DNA of 45,291 nt from Bermanella sp. (GTDB lineage Bacteria > Pseudomonadota > Gammaproteobacteria > Pseudomonadales > Oceanobacteraceae), in the NCBI GenBank assembly GCA_029938135.1, contig JAPYOO010000009.1, forward strand, positions 1 to 45,291, written 5' to 3'. Under the pieces are notes generated by a model that was not told the DNA's origin, searched no databases, and saw only the letters and a list, made by a program, of their open reading frames with translations. Position numbers and translations under genes: made by a program. This document shows, piece by piece, positions 17,597 to 26,182 of this stretch (positions within the stretch are counted from its first letter, which is position 1; the number at the start of each line of letters is the position of its first letter).

Positions 17597-17824
17597 TTTG
17601 TTTGAATATATTTAAATCCGTTAACCTCAATTTTATTCTGTTTTGTCAGTATTAATATGAACGATTCTCTGGCCATTCAAAGCAATATAACAACAGCTTA
17701 ATGTCAAATTAGTTTTAGCGTTATTTAGCTATAACCCCCTCGAAGTTTTACAGCCAGAAGTTACAAGGCTCCATGGATTCACCGCCTATACTCAAGTTAA
17801 TGATTTGTTAAAAGGAGTAAGGCA

Positions 17825-18397
17825 ATGTTACGGGAATTTATGTTACGTAAAGTGGCGATCATGCTAACTATATTACTGACATTTTCGGCTTTACCCGCTC
17901 ACTCAGAGCAAATAGAGTCTATTCAGGGGGCCAATACGGTGGATGCATTTCAGGCCTTGAAGTTGTTTGAACATGGCGCCACCTTTATTGACGTACGCGA
18001 TGAGCAGCAATTTCAACTGGGGCATATTCGCAGCGCGGTGCATTTGGACCTTAAAAGGGACTTCAATGATTTGTACTTGATTGAAACTCTAGATAGAAAT
18101 ATTCCCATTGTGATCTACTGCAATAGTGCTCACTGCTATCGCAGTGCCGTTGCTACCTTTTTGGCGGTGGCTTGGGGTTATGAGAATGTTTATTACTTTA
18201 AAGATGGTTATTTCACTTGGTTGGCGTTGGATTTACCCGTAGTGATGGATACCAGCCAAGACGCCATAGCATCCTTTGAGGAGGCGGATAGTCATTGGCG
18301 CTTAAGCATGGAAAACGCCTTAGCTGAATTGCAGGTGGCCAAAGCCAATGGTTTAGAAGTTCCTGAATTACCCACTGTACATACAGTGACCCAATAG
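17825..18397 (+). CDS. Periplasmic rhodanese-domain protein
   Basis: A signal peptide (MLTILLTFSALPAHS, cleavage near residue 27) leads into one rhodanese domain (FIDVRDEQQFQLGHIRSAVHLDL ... ENVYYFKDGYFTWL). The active loop reads YCNSAHCYRSA, with C99, C104 and R106. This CxxxxC form resembles the exported rhodanese subfamily with a YC-xxxx-CWRS motif rather than classical CxxxxR sulfurtransferases. The product is 190 residues and a strong AAAAGGAG Shine-Dalgarno decides the start. The gene stands alone after the chemotaxis terminator. Substrate unknown; a sulfur-transfer or thiol role in the periplasm is an inference. Confidence 0.82.
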   Translation: MLREFMLRKVAIMLTILLTFSALPAHSEQIESIQGANTVDAFQALKLFEHGATFIDVRDEQQFQLGHIRSAVHLDLKRDFNDLYLIETLDRNIPIVIYCNSAHCYRSAVATFLAVAWGYENVYYFKDGYFTWLALDLPVVMDTSQDAIASFEEADSHWRLSMENALAELQVAKANGLEVPELPTVHTVTQ

Positions 18398-18492
18398 ACG
18401 CTTTAGTTCGTGAGCTTTAAATAGCCAAACCCCTTAATTTACGGGTGTTGAGCTAACACTTTGTTTTAATTAAAATTAATTTAAAAATAAGG

Positions 18493-18520
18493 GTGACAAA
18501 GGCAAATCCATCCGTATAAT
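18493..18520 (+). promoter_or_regulatory. Sigma-70 promoter of the tRNA pair
   Basis: GTGACA (-35) and a perfect TATAAT (-10) are separated by 16 bp. A GC-rich discriminator (GCGCCCC) follows, typical of stringently controlled stable-RNA promoters. The first tRNA begins 45 bp downstream. Confidence 0.75.
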
Positions 18521-18565
18521 GCGCCCCACATCTCGAGACAAGCAAAGCTTTATCGGAATGTATGT

Positions 18566-18641
18566 GGGGCCTTAGCTCAGCTGGGAGAGCGCAACACTGG
18601 CAGTGTTGAGGTCAGCGGTTCGATCCCGCTAGGCTCCACCA
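18566..18641 (+). tRNA. tRNA-Ala (anticodon GGC)
   Basis: A 76-nt cloverleaf. The acceptor stem GGGGCCT pairs with AGGCTCC, with CCA encoded. The anticodon stem-loop is CAACA-CTGGCAG-TGTTG with anticodon GGC, and the T loop is GGTTCGATCCC. It is the first of two tRNAs transcribed together. Confidence 0.97.
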
Positions 18642-18711
18642 ATTTTCTTTATATCTAACAGTGAACCATGTGAAGATGGTGAATTGGTAAAGAAGGTTAT
18701 GAATGAATTGG

Positions 18712-18787
18712 GTCCCGTTCGTCTAGAGGCCTAGGACACCGCCCTTTCACGGCGGTAACAGGGGTTCGACTCCCCTACGGGATACCA
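18712..18787 (+). tRNA. tRNA-Glu (anticodon TTC)
   Basis: A 76-nt cloverleaf. The acceptor stem GTCCCGT pairs with ACGGGAT (first pair G-U), with CCA encoded. The anticodon stem-loop is CCGCC-CTTTCAC-GGCGG with anticodon TTC, and the T arm is AGGGGTTCGACTCCCCT. It lies 70 nt after tRNA-Ala. Confidence 0.97.
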
Positions 18788-18972
18788 TCCTTTTCATTCA
18801 AATATCAGCGACACTCTAGTAGTTCTTACGTTTAACCTCCCAAAAAACCATAAAAAATTACAACCCTGACGGGATGTTCTTTTCTTTTTTTGTGTTAATC
18901 ATTAGTGCTGTTTAATAGTGCAGTATTATTTAATGCGGACCCAATTAAATATGGGCCCCCACTTAGCGCGCA

Positions 18973-20319
18973 TTAGTTGCTTGCTGAATGCTGCAAAATC
19001 CCCTGTACATACGACTTACCATTTTCACTAAACAATGCCAGCAATTGAGCCAGCGTATCTTCAAGTGCATTAATGCCTGCTTGGCCCTTATGCTCTCGTA
19101 TTTTCTGTAGCAGCATGTGGCGCTCACTGAGCTCAGAGAACTCTATACTTTTGTCGGCCACAAACTTTTTGGGCATATTTTGTAGAATGACATTATCCAG
19201 CTTGCCGGCCTGATCAAAGGCACCTTTGGCAAATACATCCACTACAAAAGCATGCCTGTATTCTCCCACGGACTCAGAGTTGTGGGTGGCTAGTAGGGCC
19301 GCGTGTTGATGATCATCGCGTATGTAGGCTTTTTTCATGACCAGCTCTTGAAACTCTTCTATGGCCGTGTGACGGTTTGAGACTATTTGCACGGCGTCTG
19401 TTTGCGGCCCTGTGAGCCCAATAATATTTAATAATCCCACCCATATAGTGCTGGCCGTGCTGTTACCGGGCACGGGTGTTACGTGGTACGGGTTTGAAAA
19501 GTCACCCACATAATGCAAACCTAACCCCATGAAGCGCCAGCCCCAATACGGGTGGCCTTGCTCAAAAGCAAATTGTGATAAATGTTTAAACTGCTGGATG
19601 CGATATTCAGGGTAAGTGCGTTTTAAAAATCCGCCGGCCGCAAAGATCATCTCACTTTCATGGTAAAAACCCATGTGAAAGGGCGCTTGAGTGCCATAAT
19701 CTAAATTTGGGTTTCCAAAGGGCTGCTCTCCAAAACCATAGATTTTGCCATGCTCTGTTTTACTGTCTGTATATAATCCAATGTCTAGACCGTGATCGGG
19801 TTCATCGTTGGCACTAACAACAACATCTAATGGCGCCACAAGTTGGCCCGGCTGCAGTTCAATAATATTAATGTTATCTAAATAGCGGTTGTCCTCATAT
19901 ACGGTAATTTGTGAAGCTGCTAATTTCACTCTTCCTGCGACTTTTTGTCCTGGATTGAGTTGTAAGTATAAATTGAGTGGAGTATTGGGGTTAATGCGTA
20001 CGGCATGGCTGAAGCGTTGACGAATATCTTTTATCTTACCGGTGGCTTTGAACGCAAGCGCTGCAGGCAGTGGATCGTAATGAAATAGGTTTTGCTTCAT
20101 CCACATTTCTTCTTGGGCCAGAAAAGTAACTAACGGCTCTTCAGTTGCCAGCAAAAAGTTTTCAAGGCTTTCCACCTTCACTTGTTTGGCTTGAGCTACT
20201 TCAGGCATAGATTCAAGCATACCTTGGCTAATTAAGGTGTGGTTGGCCCAGCCAAAGGAGTAATTTGAAAGCAATAAACTACATACAGCCAATAGGGCTG
20301 ACTTTACAGGGGGTATCAT
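18973..20319 (-). CDS. Secreted zinc-dependent phospholipase C / P1-nuclease-like protein
   Basis: A 448-residue protein with an N-terminal signal peptide. Cleavage probably falls after SFG, leaving Trp24 at or near the mature N-terminus (WANHTLI). In the zinc-dependent phospholipase C/S1-P1 nuclease fold, the first residue Trp and a nearby His bind zinc. The metal-binding helix motif H-x3-D-x5-H is present as HYVGDFSNPYH (H269, D273, H279). The region between has beta-rich, less familiar sequence (PGQKVAGRVKLAASQITVYEDNRYLDN), and the protein is longer than classic members. It lies downstream of padR on the same strand. Whether the substrate is a phospholipid or a nucleic acid cannot be told. 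Confidence 0.55.
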   Translation of the reverse strand: MIPPVKSALLAVCSLLLSNYSFGWANHTLISQGMLESMPEVAQAKQVKVESLENFLLATEEPLVTFLAQEEMWMKQNLFHYDPLPAALAFKATGKIKDIRQRFSHAVRINPNTPLNLYLQLNPGQKVAGRVKLAASQITVYEDNRYLDNINIIELQPGQLVAPLDVVVSANDEPDHGLDIGLYTDSKTEHGKIYGFGEQPFGNPNLDYGTQAPFHMGFYHESEMIFAAGGFLKRTYPEYRIQQFKHLSQFAFEQGHPYWGWRFMGLGLHYVGDFSNPYHVTPVPGNSTASTIWVGLLNIIGLTGPQTDAVQIVSNRHTAIEEFQELVMKKAYIRDDHQHAALLATHNSESVGEYRHAFVVDVFAKGAFDQAGKLDNVILQNMPKKFVADKSIEFSELSERHMLLQKIREHKGQAGINALEDTLAQLLALFSENGKSYVQGILQHSASN

Positions 20320-20441
20320 CGCGCTTGCCTTTTATTATTTGTTATAGGCCCATACCTTAACCATGGATACTGAAATGCACAATGTATCTAGCGGTAAATG
20401 TACCCGATGAAAGTAAATGCAAACCTGGCTAATAGGCCTTG

Positions 20442-20972
20442 TTAGGTTAAAAACACTTCCACTTCAACTGCCCAGTCCAGCCAAGCTTGTTCACCCAAAA
20501 TACCTTTTCTAAGGGTTAGAAAAGGTAGGGCATAGCCGGCCTTTTCTTGAGCTTCCATGTTTAGGTACTTCTCTTCCAAAGTTAAAAAGGTGTTTAACAT
20601 GGCCTGGTGAACCTTTTTATGTTGAAGGATCTCTTGCAGAATGATGTGTTTGTCCACTAAGTGCCCTGCGTACATTTTAACCAGTAAAGCATCATTTACA
20701 CGGCTTACTTTTGCAGGACTTTCAATCCACTCTAATAGCGCTTCATGGCCTGAATGGGTGATTTTATATACCTTGCGGTCAGGCTTACCTACTTGTGGTT
20801 GTTGCTCACATTGTAGTAATCCAGCCTGGTTCATGTTTTTTAGCTGTAGGTAGATTTGCTGGTGGCTGGCATTCCAAAAATAGCCTAAACGCTCTTTAAA
20901 GCGTTTAAGTAAATCGTATCCACTGCCAGGTTCGGTTTCTAGTAAGACTAAGATGGCATGTTTTAAAGACAT
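20442..20972 (-). CDS. PadR-family transcriptional regulator
   Basis: A 176-residue PadR/Vir-type regulator. The winged helix lies at residues 1-80 (MSLKHAILVLLETEPGSGYDLLKRFKERLGYFWNASHQQIYLQLKNMNQAGLL ... GKPDRKVYKITHSGHEALLEWI), and a C-terminal helical dimerisation domain follows. It is divergent from the RetSat-like gene, with two TATGCA-N6-TGCATA palindromes between them. It is therefore very likely an autoregulated repressor that also controls that gene. The phospholipase-like gene 122 bp downstream may be part of the same unit. Confidence 0.9.
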   Translation of the reverse strand: MSLKHAILVLLETEPGSGYDLLKRFKERLGYFWNASHQQIYLQLKNMNQAGLLQCEQQPQVGKPDRKVYKITHSGHEALLEWIESPAKVSRVNDALLVKMYAGHLVDKHIILQEILQHKKVHQAMLNTFLTLEEKYLNMEAQEKAGYALPFLTLRKGILGEQAWLDWAVEVEVFLT

Positions 20973-20995
20973 AAGAGCTCCTTTGGCTAGATTAT

Positions 20996-21027
20996 ACTCC
21001 CATATGCAAACACTTGCATATGGGAGT
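20996..21027. promoter_or_regulatory. Palindromic operator 1 for the PadR regulator
   Basis: A perfect inverted repeat with 14-bp arms (ACTCCCATATGCAA / TTGCATATGGGAGT) and a 4-nt centre lies just upstream of padR. Its core TATGCA-N6-TGCATA is repeated 49 bp further on (operator 2). Confidence 0.8.
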
Positions 21028-21051
21028 GGTGGTGCTAGTATGGCTTATCGC

Positions 21052-21069
21052 TATGCATAAAGTTGCATA
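21052..21069. promoter_or_regulatory. Palindromic operator 2 for the PadR regulator
   Basis: TATGCATAAAGTTGCATA has the same TATGCA-N6-TGCATA core and spacing as operator 1. It lies 33 bp before the oxidoreductase start, well placed to block its promoter. Confidence 0.72.
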
Positions 21070-21102
21070 TTAAATAATGTATCTTCAGTGAGGGCACTAT
21101 TA

Positions 21103-22785
21103 ATGGCCAAGGCAAAGAAAGTTAAAGTACGTACAGGTAAGCGCTACCGCAGTGGCCGCAGTGATGATCATTATGACGCTATTGTAGTGGGCTCAGGTAT
21201 TGGTGGCCTCACGAATGCAGCTTTGCTTTCTTTACTGGGTAAAAAAGTGTGTGTGCTCGAGCAGCATTACACGGCGGGTGGTTATACCCATGCATACGAG
21301 CGTGAAGGCTACGAATGGGACGTGGGTGTGCATTACATAGGTGAGGTACACAAACCTTCTACCATGAAACGCATGTTTGATGTTATCAGTGAAGGGCGCT
21401 TAAAGTGGGCCGCCATGGATCCGGTATACGACAAAATTATCTTGGGTGATAAAGAATTTAACTTTGTGGCTGGGCGCGGTAACTTCATCGACGAGCTTTC
21501 TAAGCACTTCCCTCAAGAGCGTCAGATGATTACGGATTACGTACAGTTGATTCGTAAAATTAGCTCACAAACACCTAAGTTCTTTGCCGGTCAAGCTATG
21601 CCTAGATGGATGAGCAAGTGTTATAACCTAGTGCGCCCATTTTTAGTCTGCAAAGAATTCTTTAAAAATACCCGTGAAGTATTAGAGGGCATGACAAAAA
21701 ACCAAGAGCTGATCTCGGTCTTAACTGGCCAGTGGGGCAACTATGGTCAAACGCCAAGGGATGCCTCATTTTTAATGCATGCACTTATTGCTAAGCATTA
21801 TTTAGCGGGTGGTGCTTATCCGGTAGGTGGCGCCGCAGATATTGCCCGTTCGATTATTCCTACGGTGCAAAAAAGTGGCGGTGAAGTATTTACCTATGCC
21901 GACGTGGATGAGATTTTAGTTAAAAATAACACCGCTTATGGTGTTCGTATGGCGGACGGCTCTGAAATTACCGCTGATACTATATTTACCAATGCCGGTT
22001 TCATGAATACCATTGATAAACTCTTACCAGAAGAATCGAAAAAGCGTCACAAGGTTGAAAACTGGAAAAAGAACTTGCATCGATCCAGTGCGCACTTGGG
22101 TATTTACGCGGGCTTTAAAGGTACAAATGAAGAGCTGGGTTTAAACAGCACTAATTTGTGGATGTATCCTGATGGCGATCACGAAGCCAACCTTGATAAA
22201 TACAAAAAAGATCCGTTAGCGGATTTCCCTTTAGTGTATATTTCGTTCCCGTCGTCTAAAGACCCTGATTGGCATAATCGTTTCCCAGGTAAATCCACTG
22301 TAGAGATTGTCACGCCAGCACTGATGGAATGGTTTGAGCAATGGGATGGCACCGAATGGAATAAACGCGGTGAAGATTACGAAGCGTTTAAAGCACAGTT
22401 TACGACGCGTTTATTAGAGAAACTGTATGAGCGCCACCCACAACTGCGTGATAAATTGGATTTTGTTGAGTTATCCACGCCCTTGTCTACTAACTGGTAT
22501 CAAAAGAACAGTGGCGGTGAAATGCTGGCACTCGATCACTTTGTGGAACGTTTTAAAGAATCGTGCCTGCATCCGCAGATGCCCATTAAAAACTTATACC
22601 TCACCGGTTCGGATGCCATGACCGCAGGGGTGGGCGGCGCATTGATGGGCGGGGTGATGAGTACTATGTCATTACTGGGTTTGAAAAACGGTAAAAAAGT
22701 CATGCAGCTGTTCAAGAACTATCAAGAGCCGGTTGAAGAGGATCAACCTGAAGTTGTGGTGCCTAGTGTGAAGGCGGCATCTTAA
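21103..22785 (+). CDS. RetSat/CrtI-like FAD-dependent oxidoreductase
   Basis: A 560-residue flavoprotein of the phytoene desaturase/carotenoid isomerase/all-trans-retinol saturase type. The N-terminal dinucleotide motif is VVGSGIGGLTNAALLSLLGKKVCVLEQH (about residues 28-55), followed by TAGGYTHAYEREGYEWDVGVHYIG. The C-terminal FAD motif is LYLTGSDAMTAGVGGALMGGVMS. The track begins at GTG 21088. I prefer ATG 21103, since GAGGG at 21090-21094 is 8 nt upstream. The substrate is not evident; in bacteria, relatives act on carotenoids or other polyenes/lipids. Expression is probably controlled by the divergent PadR protein. Confidence 0.82.
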   Translation: MAKAKKVKVRTGKRYRSGRSDDHYDAIVVGSGIGGLTNAALLSLLGKKVCVLEQHYTAGGYTHAYEREGYEWDVGVHYIGEVHKPSTMKRMFDVISEGRLKWAAMDPVYDKIILGDKEFNFVAGRGNFIDELSKHFPQERQMITDYVQLIRKISSQTPKFFAGQAMPRWMSKCYNLVRPFLVCKEFFKNTREVLEGMTKNQELISVLTGQWGNYGQTPRDASFLMHALIAKHYLAGGAYPVGGAADIARSIIPTVQKSGGEVFTYADVDEILVKNNTAYGVRMADGSEITADTIFTNAGFMNTIDKLLPEESKKRHKVENWKKNLHRSSAHLGIYAGFKGTNEELGLNSTNLWMYPDGDHEANLDKYKKDPLADFPLVYISFPSSKDPDWHNRFPGKSTVEIVTPALMEWFEQWDGTEWNKRGEDYEAFKAQFTTRLLEKLYERHPQLRDKLDFVELSTPLSTNWYQKNSGGEMLALDHFVERFKESCLHPQMPIKNLYLTGSDAMTAGVGGALMGGVMSTMSLLGLKNGKKVMQLFKNYQEPVEEDQPEVVVPSVKAAS

Positions 22786-22883
22786 GCAACATTCAAATGT
22801 AATGTTCAGCACCATTGTCATTGTCCAGGTTATAGTTTGCTCTATAGTCTGGATTTCCCCCTCCTCCTCCCCCCCAAAGTTAT

Positions 22884-22935
22884 ATTCTAAGTAGCCATTC
22901 TAAGTAGCCATTCTAAGTAGCTATTCCCAGTAGTT
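22884..22935. repeat. 13-bp tandem repeat, four units
   Basis: ATTCTAAGTAGCC occurs as two identical units, a third with one change (..AGCT) and a fourth diverged unit (ATTCCCAGTAGTT), head to tail. It is non-coding and directly follows a C-rich tract. Confidence 0.85.
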
Positions 22936-22965
22936 GTCGTCAGTACCTATGCTAAGCGCCTTGCG

Positions 22966-22986
22966 AAACCCCAAAAAGGGAGTTTT
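22966..22986 (+). terminator. Weak terminator-like hairpin after the oxidoreductase
   Basis: AAACCCC-AAAAA-GGG(A)GTTTT forms a 7-bp stem with one bulge and four terminal Ts. It lies 180 bp after the stop codon, so it is a weak candidate. Confidence 0.3.
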
Positions 22987-23089
22987 GCGAATATTCACTC
23001 TAACAACTAAACTCTAAATAGGTGATAGCTGGTTTTTATAACGGCTTAAAAGTATTCGTTACGTTTTTATTCTGCATTGGTATATATAT

Positions 23090-24001
23090 ATGTCTGATGA
23101 TTTTATGTTTTCTAAGCCAGATGAAAAGCCTGATAGTGAAACAGTAAAGGAAGTGAACGGCTTGAAGATTTTGAGTGTTGATGATGAACCCGCCGTGCAT
23201 GACGTGACAAAATTGGTATTGTCTAATTTTAAATTTGAAGGGGCGCGCCCAGATATTGTCATTGCCATGAGTGCCAAAGAAGCCTGTGATTACATGCGCA
23301 CACACGATGATGTGGCTTTGGTATTATTAGATGTGGTGATGGAAAGTGATCATGCAGGTTTTGATGTAGTCGAAACCATTCGCAATGAACTTAATAATCA
23401 CCGTGCTCGTATTATTATTCGTACCGGTCAACCGGGTTCCATGGGCATGGAAACGACCATGAGTAAATATGAGGTGGATGGTTATGTGGAAAAAAACAGC
23501 CTAACCCATAACTGCCTACAGGCCACCGTATATTCTGCATTACGAGCTTATAAAGACGCCGGTCGCATGAATGCCTCAAGGGATGCACAGGCAGAGTTTA
23601 TTCGTATTATTCAAACGCTCAATGCTAGCTGCGATACAGAGGGCTTGTTTAACAACGTAGCCAAAGACATTGATGAGTTTTTACCCAATGTTGAGAGTAT
23701 TCGAATTATCATAAGCCATAAAAACAATGACGATATTCAAGTGAAAGATTTAAGTCCGAAAATACATAGTCAAAGTGTACATAGTGATCAATCTTTTACT
23801 GATATATTGGCTGAAGCCAATGATGAAAACACCACCATTCAAATTAACAATCAAATGTTATATCGGCATGATTTAAAAGGCGATGTTATTTTTCAGCTTT
23901 ATGTGAAAACGCATGACAGTTTGTCAGATAATACCAAATCGATGTTTGTGTCTTATGCGGCTAATGTCTCGACCATTTACGGCTTCACGCAAGCGGCTTA
24001 G
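23090..24001 (+). CDS. Response regulator with DUF3369-type receiver
   Basis: A 303-residue protein. An N-terminal receiver (residues 25-150) has the acidic pair D31/D32, phospho-acceptor D81 (VLLDVVMESDHAG) and K135. The pattern VDDEPAVHDVTKLVLSNFKFEG ... IIIRTGQPG ... ALRAYKDAG is characteristic of receivers fused to DUF3369. The remaining 150 residues look like a degenerate GAF/DUF3369 sensor with no HD, GGDEF or DNA-binding domain, so the output is unclear. It converges on the sensor kinase at 24085-26043, an 83-bp gap, and the two are probably cognate partners. The Shine-Dalgarno is poor (tatatat before ATG). Confidence 0.78.
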   Translation: MSDDFMFSKPDEKPDSETVKEVNGLKILSVDDEPAVHDVTKLVLSNFKFEGARPDIVIAMSAKEACDYMRTHDDVALVLLDVVMESDHAGFDVVETIRNELNNHRARIIIRTGQPGSMGMETTMSKYEVDGYVEKNSLTHNCLQATVYSALRAYKDAGRMNASRDAQAEFIRIIQTLNASCDTEGLFNNVAKDIDEFLPNVESIRIIISHKNNDDIQVKDLSPKIHSQSVHSDQSFTDILAEANDENTTIQINNQMLYRHDLKGDVIFQLYVKTHDSLSDNTKSMFVSYAANVSTIYGFTQAA

Positions 24002-24084
24002 CGGCATAATGTACCTGTTTATTAGCTATTATACTTTCCCTATTATCATTGAAGAGCATGCCAATGATTTTGCTTTCTCACTCA

Positions 24085-26043
24085 TTAGGGGGGGTTATGC
24101 ATGGGGATGATTATTTTAAAATGCAGTCCGCCTTGTGCGCCAATGCTGCATTTAATGCTGCCCATTAATAACTGAGTGACCAAATTAAACAAAATATGAG
24201 CCCCTAATCCACTACCACCAGTGCCTCTGGCGGTGGTATAGAAGGGCTCAAAAATATTGTTAATCACTTCTTGATTTGCGCCCACTCCGTTATCTTCATA
24301 ATTAATAATAAGATCTTTGTTTTCTGAATAAAATTCTAAACTCATTATTCCACTTTCACGATTCAAAAAACCATGCATCACACTATTAGTAATTAATATG
24401 CTGATCATCTGAGCCATCGCACCTGGATAGCTAAAAATGACGATGTCATTGGGGCAGTTAACGTTGATGGTATGTTTTCCTTCATGAATTAACGAATGAG
24501 TTGATGTAATAACCTGCTCTACATATTCGGCCAAATTAAAACTGCGTTGATCATTACTGGATTGATCTACCGCCACTTTCTTAAACGTTTGAACCAAGCT
24601 GGCCACACGCTTAATATTGGTTAAAGATAATTCACTGCACTTTATGCTGTCATCCAAGTATTCAGATAACATATTATGGGTGATTTCGCCTCTTTCAAAT
24701 ATGGTTTTAATTTCTAATGTACGTTCAAGTTGGCTGGAATCAGCCGTTAATACAATCCCTGCAGGGGTGTTTACCTCATGGGCAATACCGGTTACTAACC
24801 CGCCTAAAGACGCCATTTTTTCAGACTCTAATAGTTGTTCTTGGGCAAGATTTAGCTCATTCATGGTATTTTCTAATTGAGTGTTTTTTTGCTCAATCAT
24901 GATAGATGATTTTTTCTTAGCCAGAAAACTTCGATACAAGACAATAGATAAAACAATTACCAAAAATACGATAAGGCTAAAGACGATTAAGAAATAATTT
25001 TGCAGGGTGATCGTGGATTTTTGCTTGTTAACAGTTTTACCGATAAGGCTAATTTGCTGCTCTTTTTCCTTTAGGCTTTCTTTTTGGGCGGCTAATATGT
25101 CCATGTTAGACTTTATTTTTTGGGCAAGGGTTAAGTTTTCAGATTCTTGATTCTGTAATGAGGTTTTGCTAGTTAGTAGTTTGTTTTCAATGTTGTCGAG
25201 TATTTTTGAACTTGAGCTAATGGTCGCCAGTTGAATTTCTAAGTTTCTTTCTAGTTTATTTAGATGCTTTTGTTTTTCAATGAGCTCTAAATTTTTGTGT
25301 TCAATTTTTTCTAGTTGAGATTTAAGTTTACTGTTTTGTCGTGTTATTTCGCTATTTTGAGTATTCAGTTTTTTACTTTGTGTGATTATGCGGGTTTTCT
25401 GATCTTTAAGTTTTTTATCTTTACTATTTAGGTCTTTTTGAGTTTGAGTTAAATCCAATACCGTTTGCTTGTATATTTTAGCCACGTCTAATTCAGAACC
25501 TCCCGCCAAAACCACATCTTTTGAAATTTTTAATCCTTCCAAAATGATATTCACGCGGTTTATTTCAAAACCCACATCTTTACTGTTGGGTTGTGTGAGA
25601 TTAATCATCACGTGGCCTTTCTCTTTGCTGCGCTCGGAAAAAACCAGTATGTGGCGGCCTTTTGTTTGCTGGTTAACTTTAATTAGCTCATTAACCTTTT
25701 TTTCACTCACTAAAAGGGCTTTGATAGGATACTTGTCTTTGAAAGGATTATACGGAACAACCTTTATTGATTTTCCCCGTATTTTTTGTTTGGAGTAATA
25801 CTTATTTAGATCCGCTACATAAGACGGCGCCGCACCATATACGCCGATTTTATACTCTTTTAAGGTGCCTTCGTCGGGCCAACGACTTAGCTGTATAACC
25901 TTATAAATAACCACCGCTTTCAATTGCCCTGCAGTAGGGGCTTGGGCCGCAAAAGATGGGGGGATTGTGGTTAGCAAGCACAGTAATAGGCAAGTAAAAA
26001 ACTCGGACAAATAACGCCAGTGCTGGTTAAGTTTTAGATCCAT
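24085..26043 (-). CDS. Sensor histidine kinase with periplasmic YfiR-like (DUF4154) domain
   Basis: A 652-residue hybrid of a YfiR-like sensor and a histidine kinase. It has a signal/anchor (about 1-33) and a YfiR/DUF4154 domain (about 38-185: LKAVVIYKVIQLSRWPDEG ... KGRHILVFSERSK ... GFEINRVNIILEGLKIS). A very long Gln/Lys/Ser-rich coiled coil follows (about 195-345), then a membrane helix (about 350-370) and a second coiled coil. The HisKA domain has H422 (GIAHEVNTPAG), and the HATPase has the N-box SILITNSVMHG, DNGVGA and GGSGLGAHI. YfiR is normally a separate periplasmic protein that represses the YfiN cyclase and senses redox/envelope state; here a similar module seems to feed a kinase directly. 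The partner is probably the convergent response regulator. Confidence 0.85.
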   Translation of the reverse strand: MDLKLNQHWRYLSEFFTCLLLCLLTTIPPSFAAQAPTAGQLKAVVIYKVIQLSRWPDEGTLKEYKIGVYGAAPSYVADLNKYYSKQKIRGKSIKVVPYNPFKDKYPIKALLVSEKKVNELIKVNQQTKGRHILVFSERSKEKGHVMINLTQPNSKDVGFEINRVNIILEGLKISKDVVLAGGSELDVAKIYKQTVLDLTQTQKDLNSKDKKLKDQKTRIITQSKKLNTQNSEITRQNSKLKSQLEKIEHKNLELIEKQKHLNKLERNLEIQLATISSSSKILDNIENKLLTSKTSLQNQESENLTLAQKIKSNMDILAAQKESLKEKEQQISLIGKTVNKQKSTITLQNYFLIVFSLIVFLVIVLSIVLYRSFLAKKKSSIMIEQKNTQLENTMNELNLAQEQLLESEKMASLGGLVTGIAHEVNTPAGIVLTADSSQLERTLEIKTIFERGEITHNMLSEYLDDSIKCSELSLTNIKRVASLVQTFKKVAVDQSSNDQRSFNLAEYVEQVITSTHSLIHEGKHTINVNCPNDIVIFSYPGAMAQMISILITNSVMHGFLNRESGIMSLEFYSENKDLIINYEDNGVGANQEVINNIFEPFYTTARGTGGSGLGAHILFNLVTQLLMGSIKCSIGAQGGLHFKIIIPMHNPP

Positions 26044-26144
26044 AAAAACAAAGTGAAAATCTTCCTCTGCGTAGGATACGGAATGCTCCTATTGAAAGGA
26101 TAGTCGTGGAGGGAAGAATGACATAGTGGGAAATACTAATAATT

Positions 26145-26178
26145 AAAACTGCTTAAAAATTTATTTTTAAGCAGTTTT
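26145..26178 (-). terminator. Terminator after the PHB-depolymerase-like gene
   Basis: AAAACTGCTTAAAAA and TTTTTAAGCAGTTTT are perfect 15-bp arms around a 4-nt loop, immediately after the stop codon of the minus-strand esterase gene. On that strand the hairpin is followed by TTTTAATTATT. Confidence 0.75.
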
Positions 26179-26182
26179 AGGT

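Larger units (their letters stand above)
22786..23089. other. Intergenic region with homopolymer tract and tandem repeat
   Basis: 304 bp without a supported ORF. It contains a C/T-rich tract (22857-22876), a 13-bp tandem repeat and a weak hairpin, both listed separately. Confidence 0.6.

Noticed and set aside
22884-22935. Possible CRISPR array
   Set aside because: Units are 13 bp, directly abutting with no spacers, and no cas genes are present.
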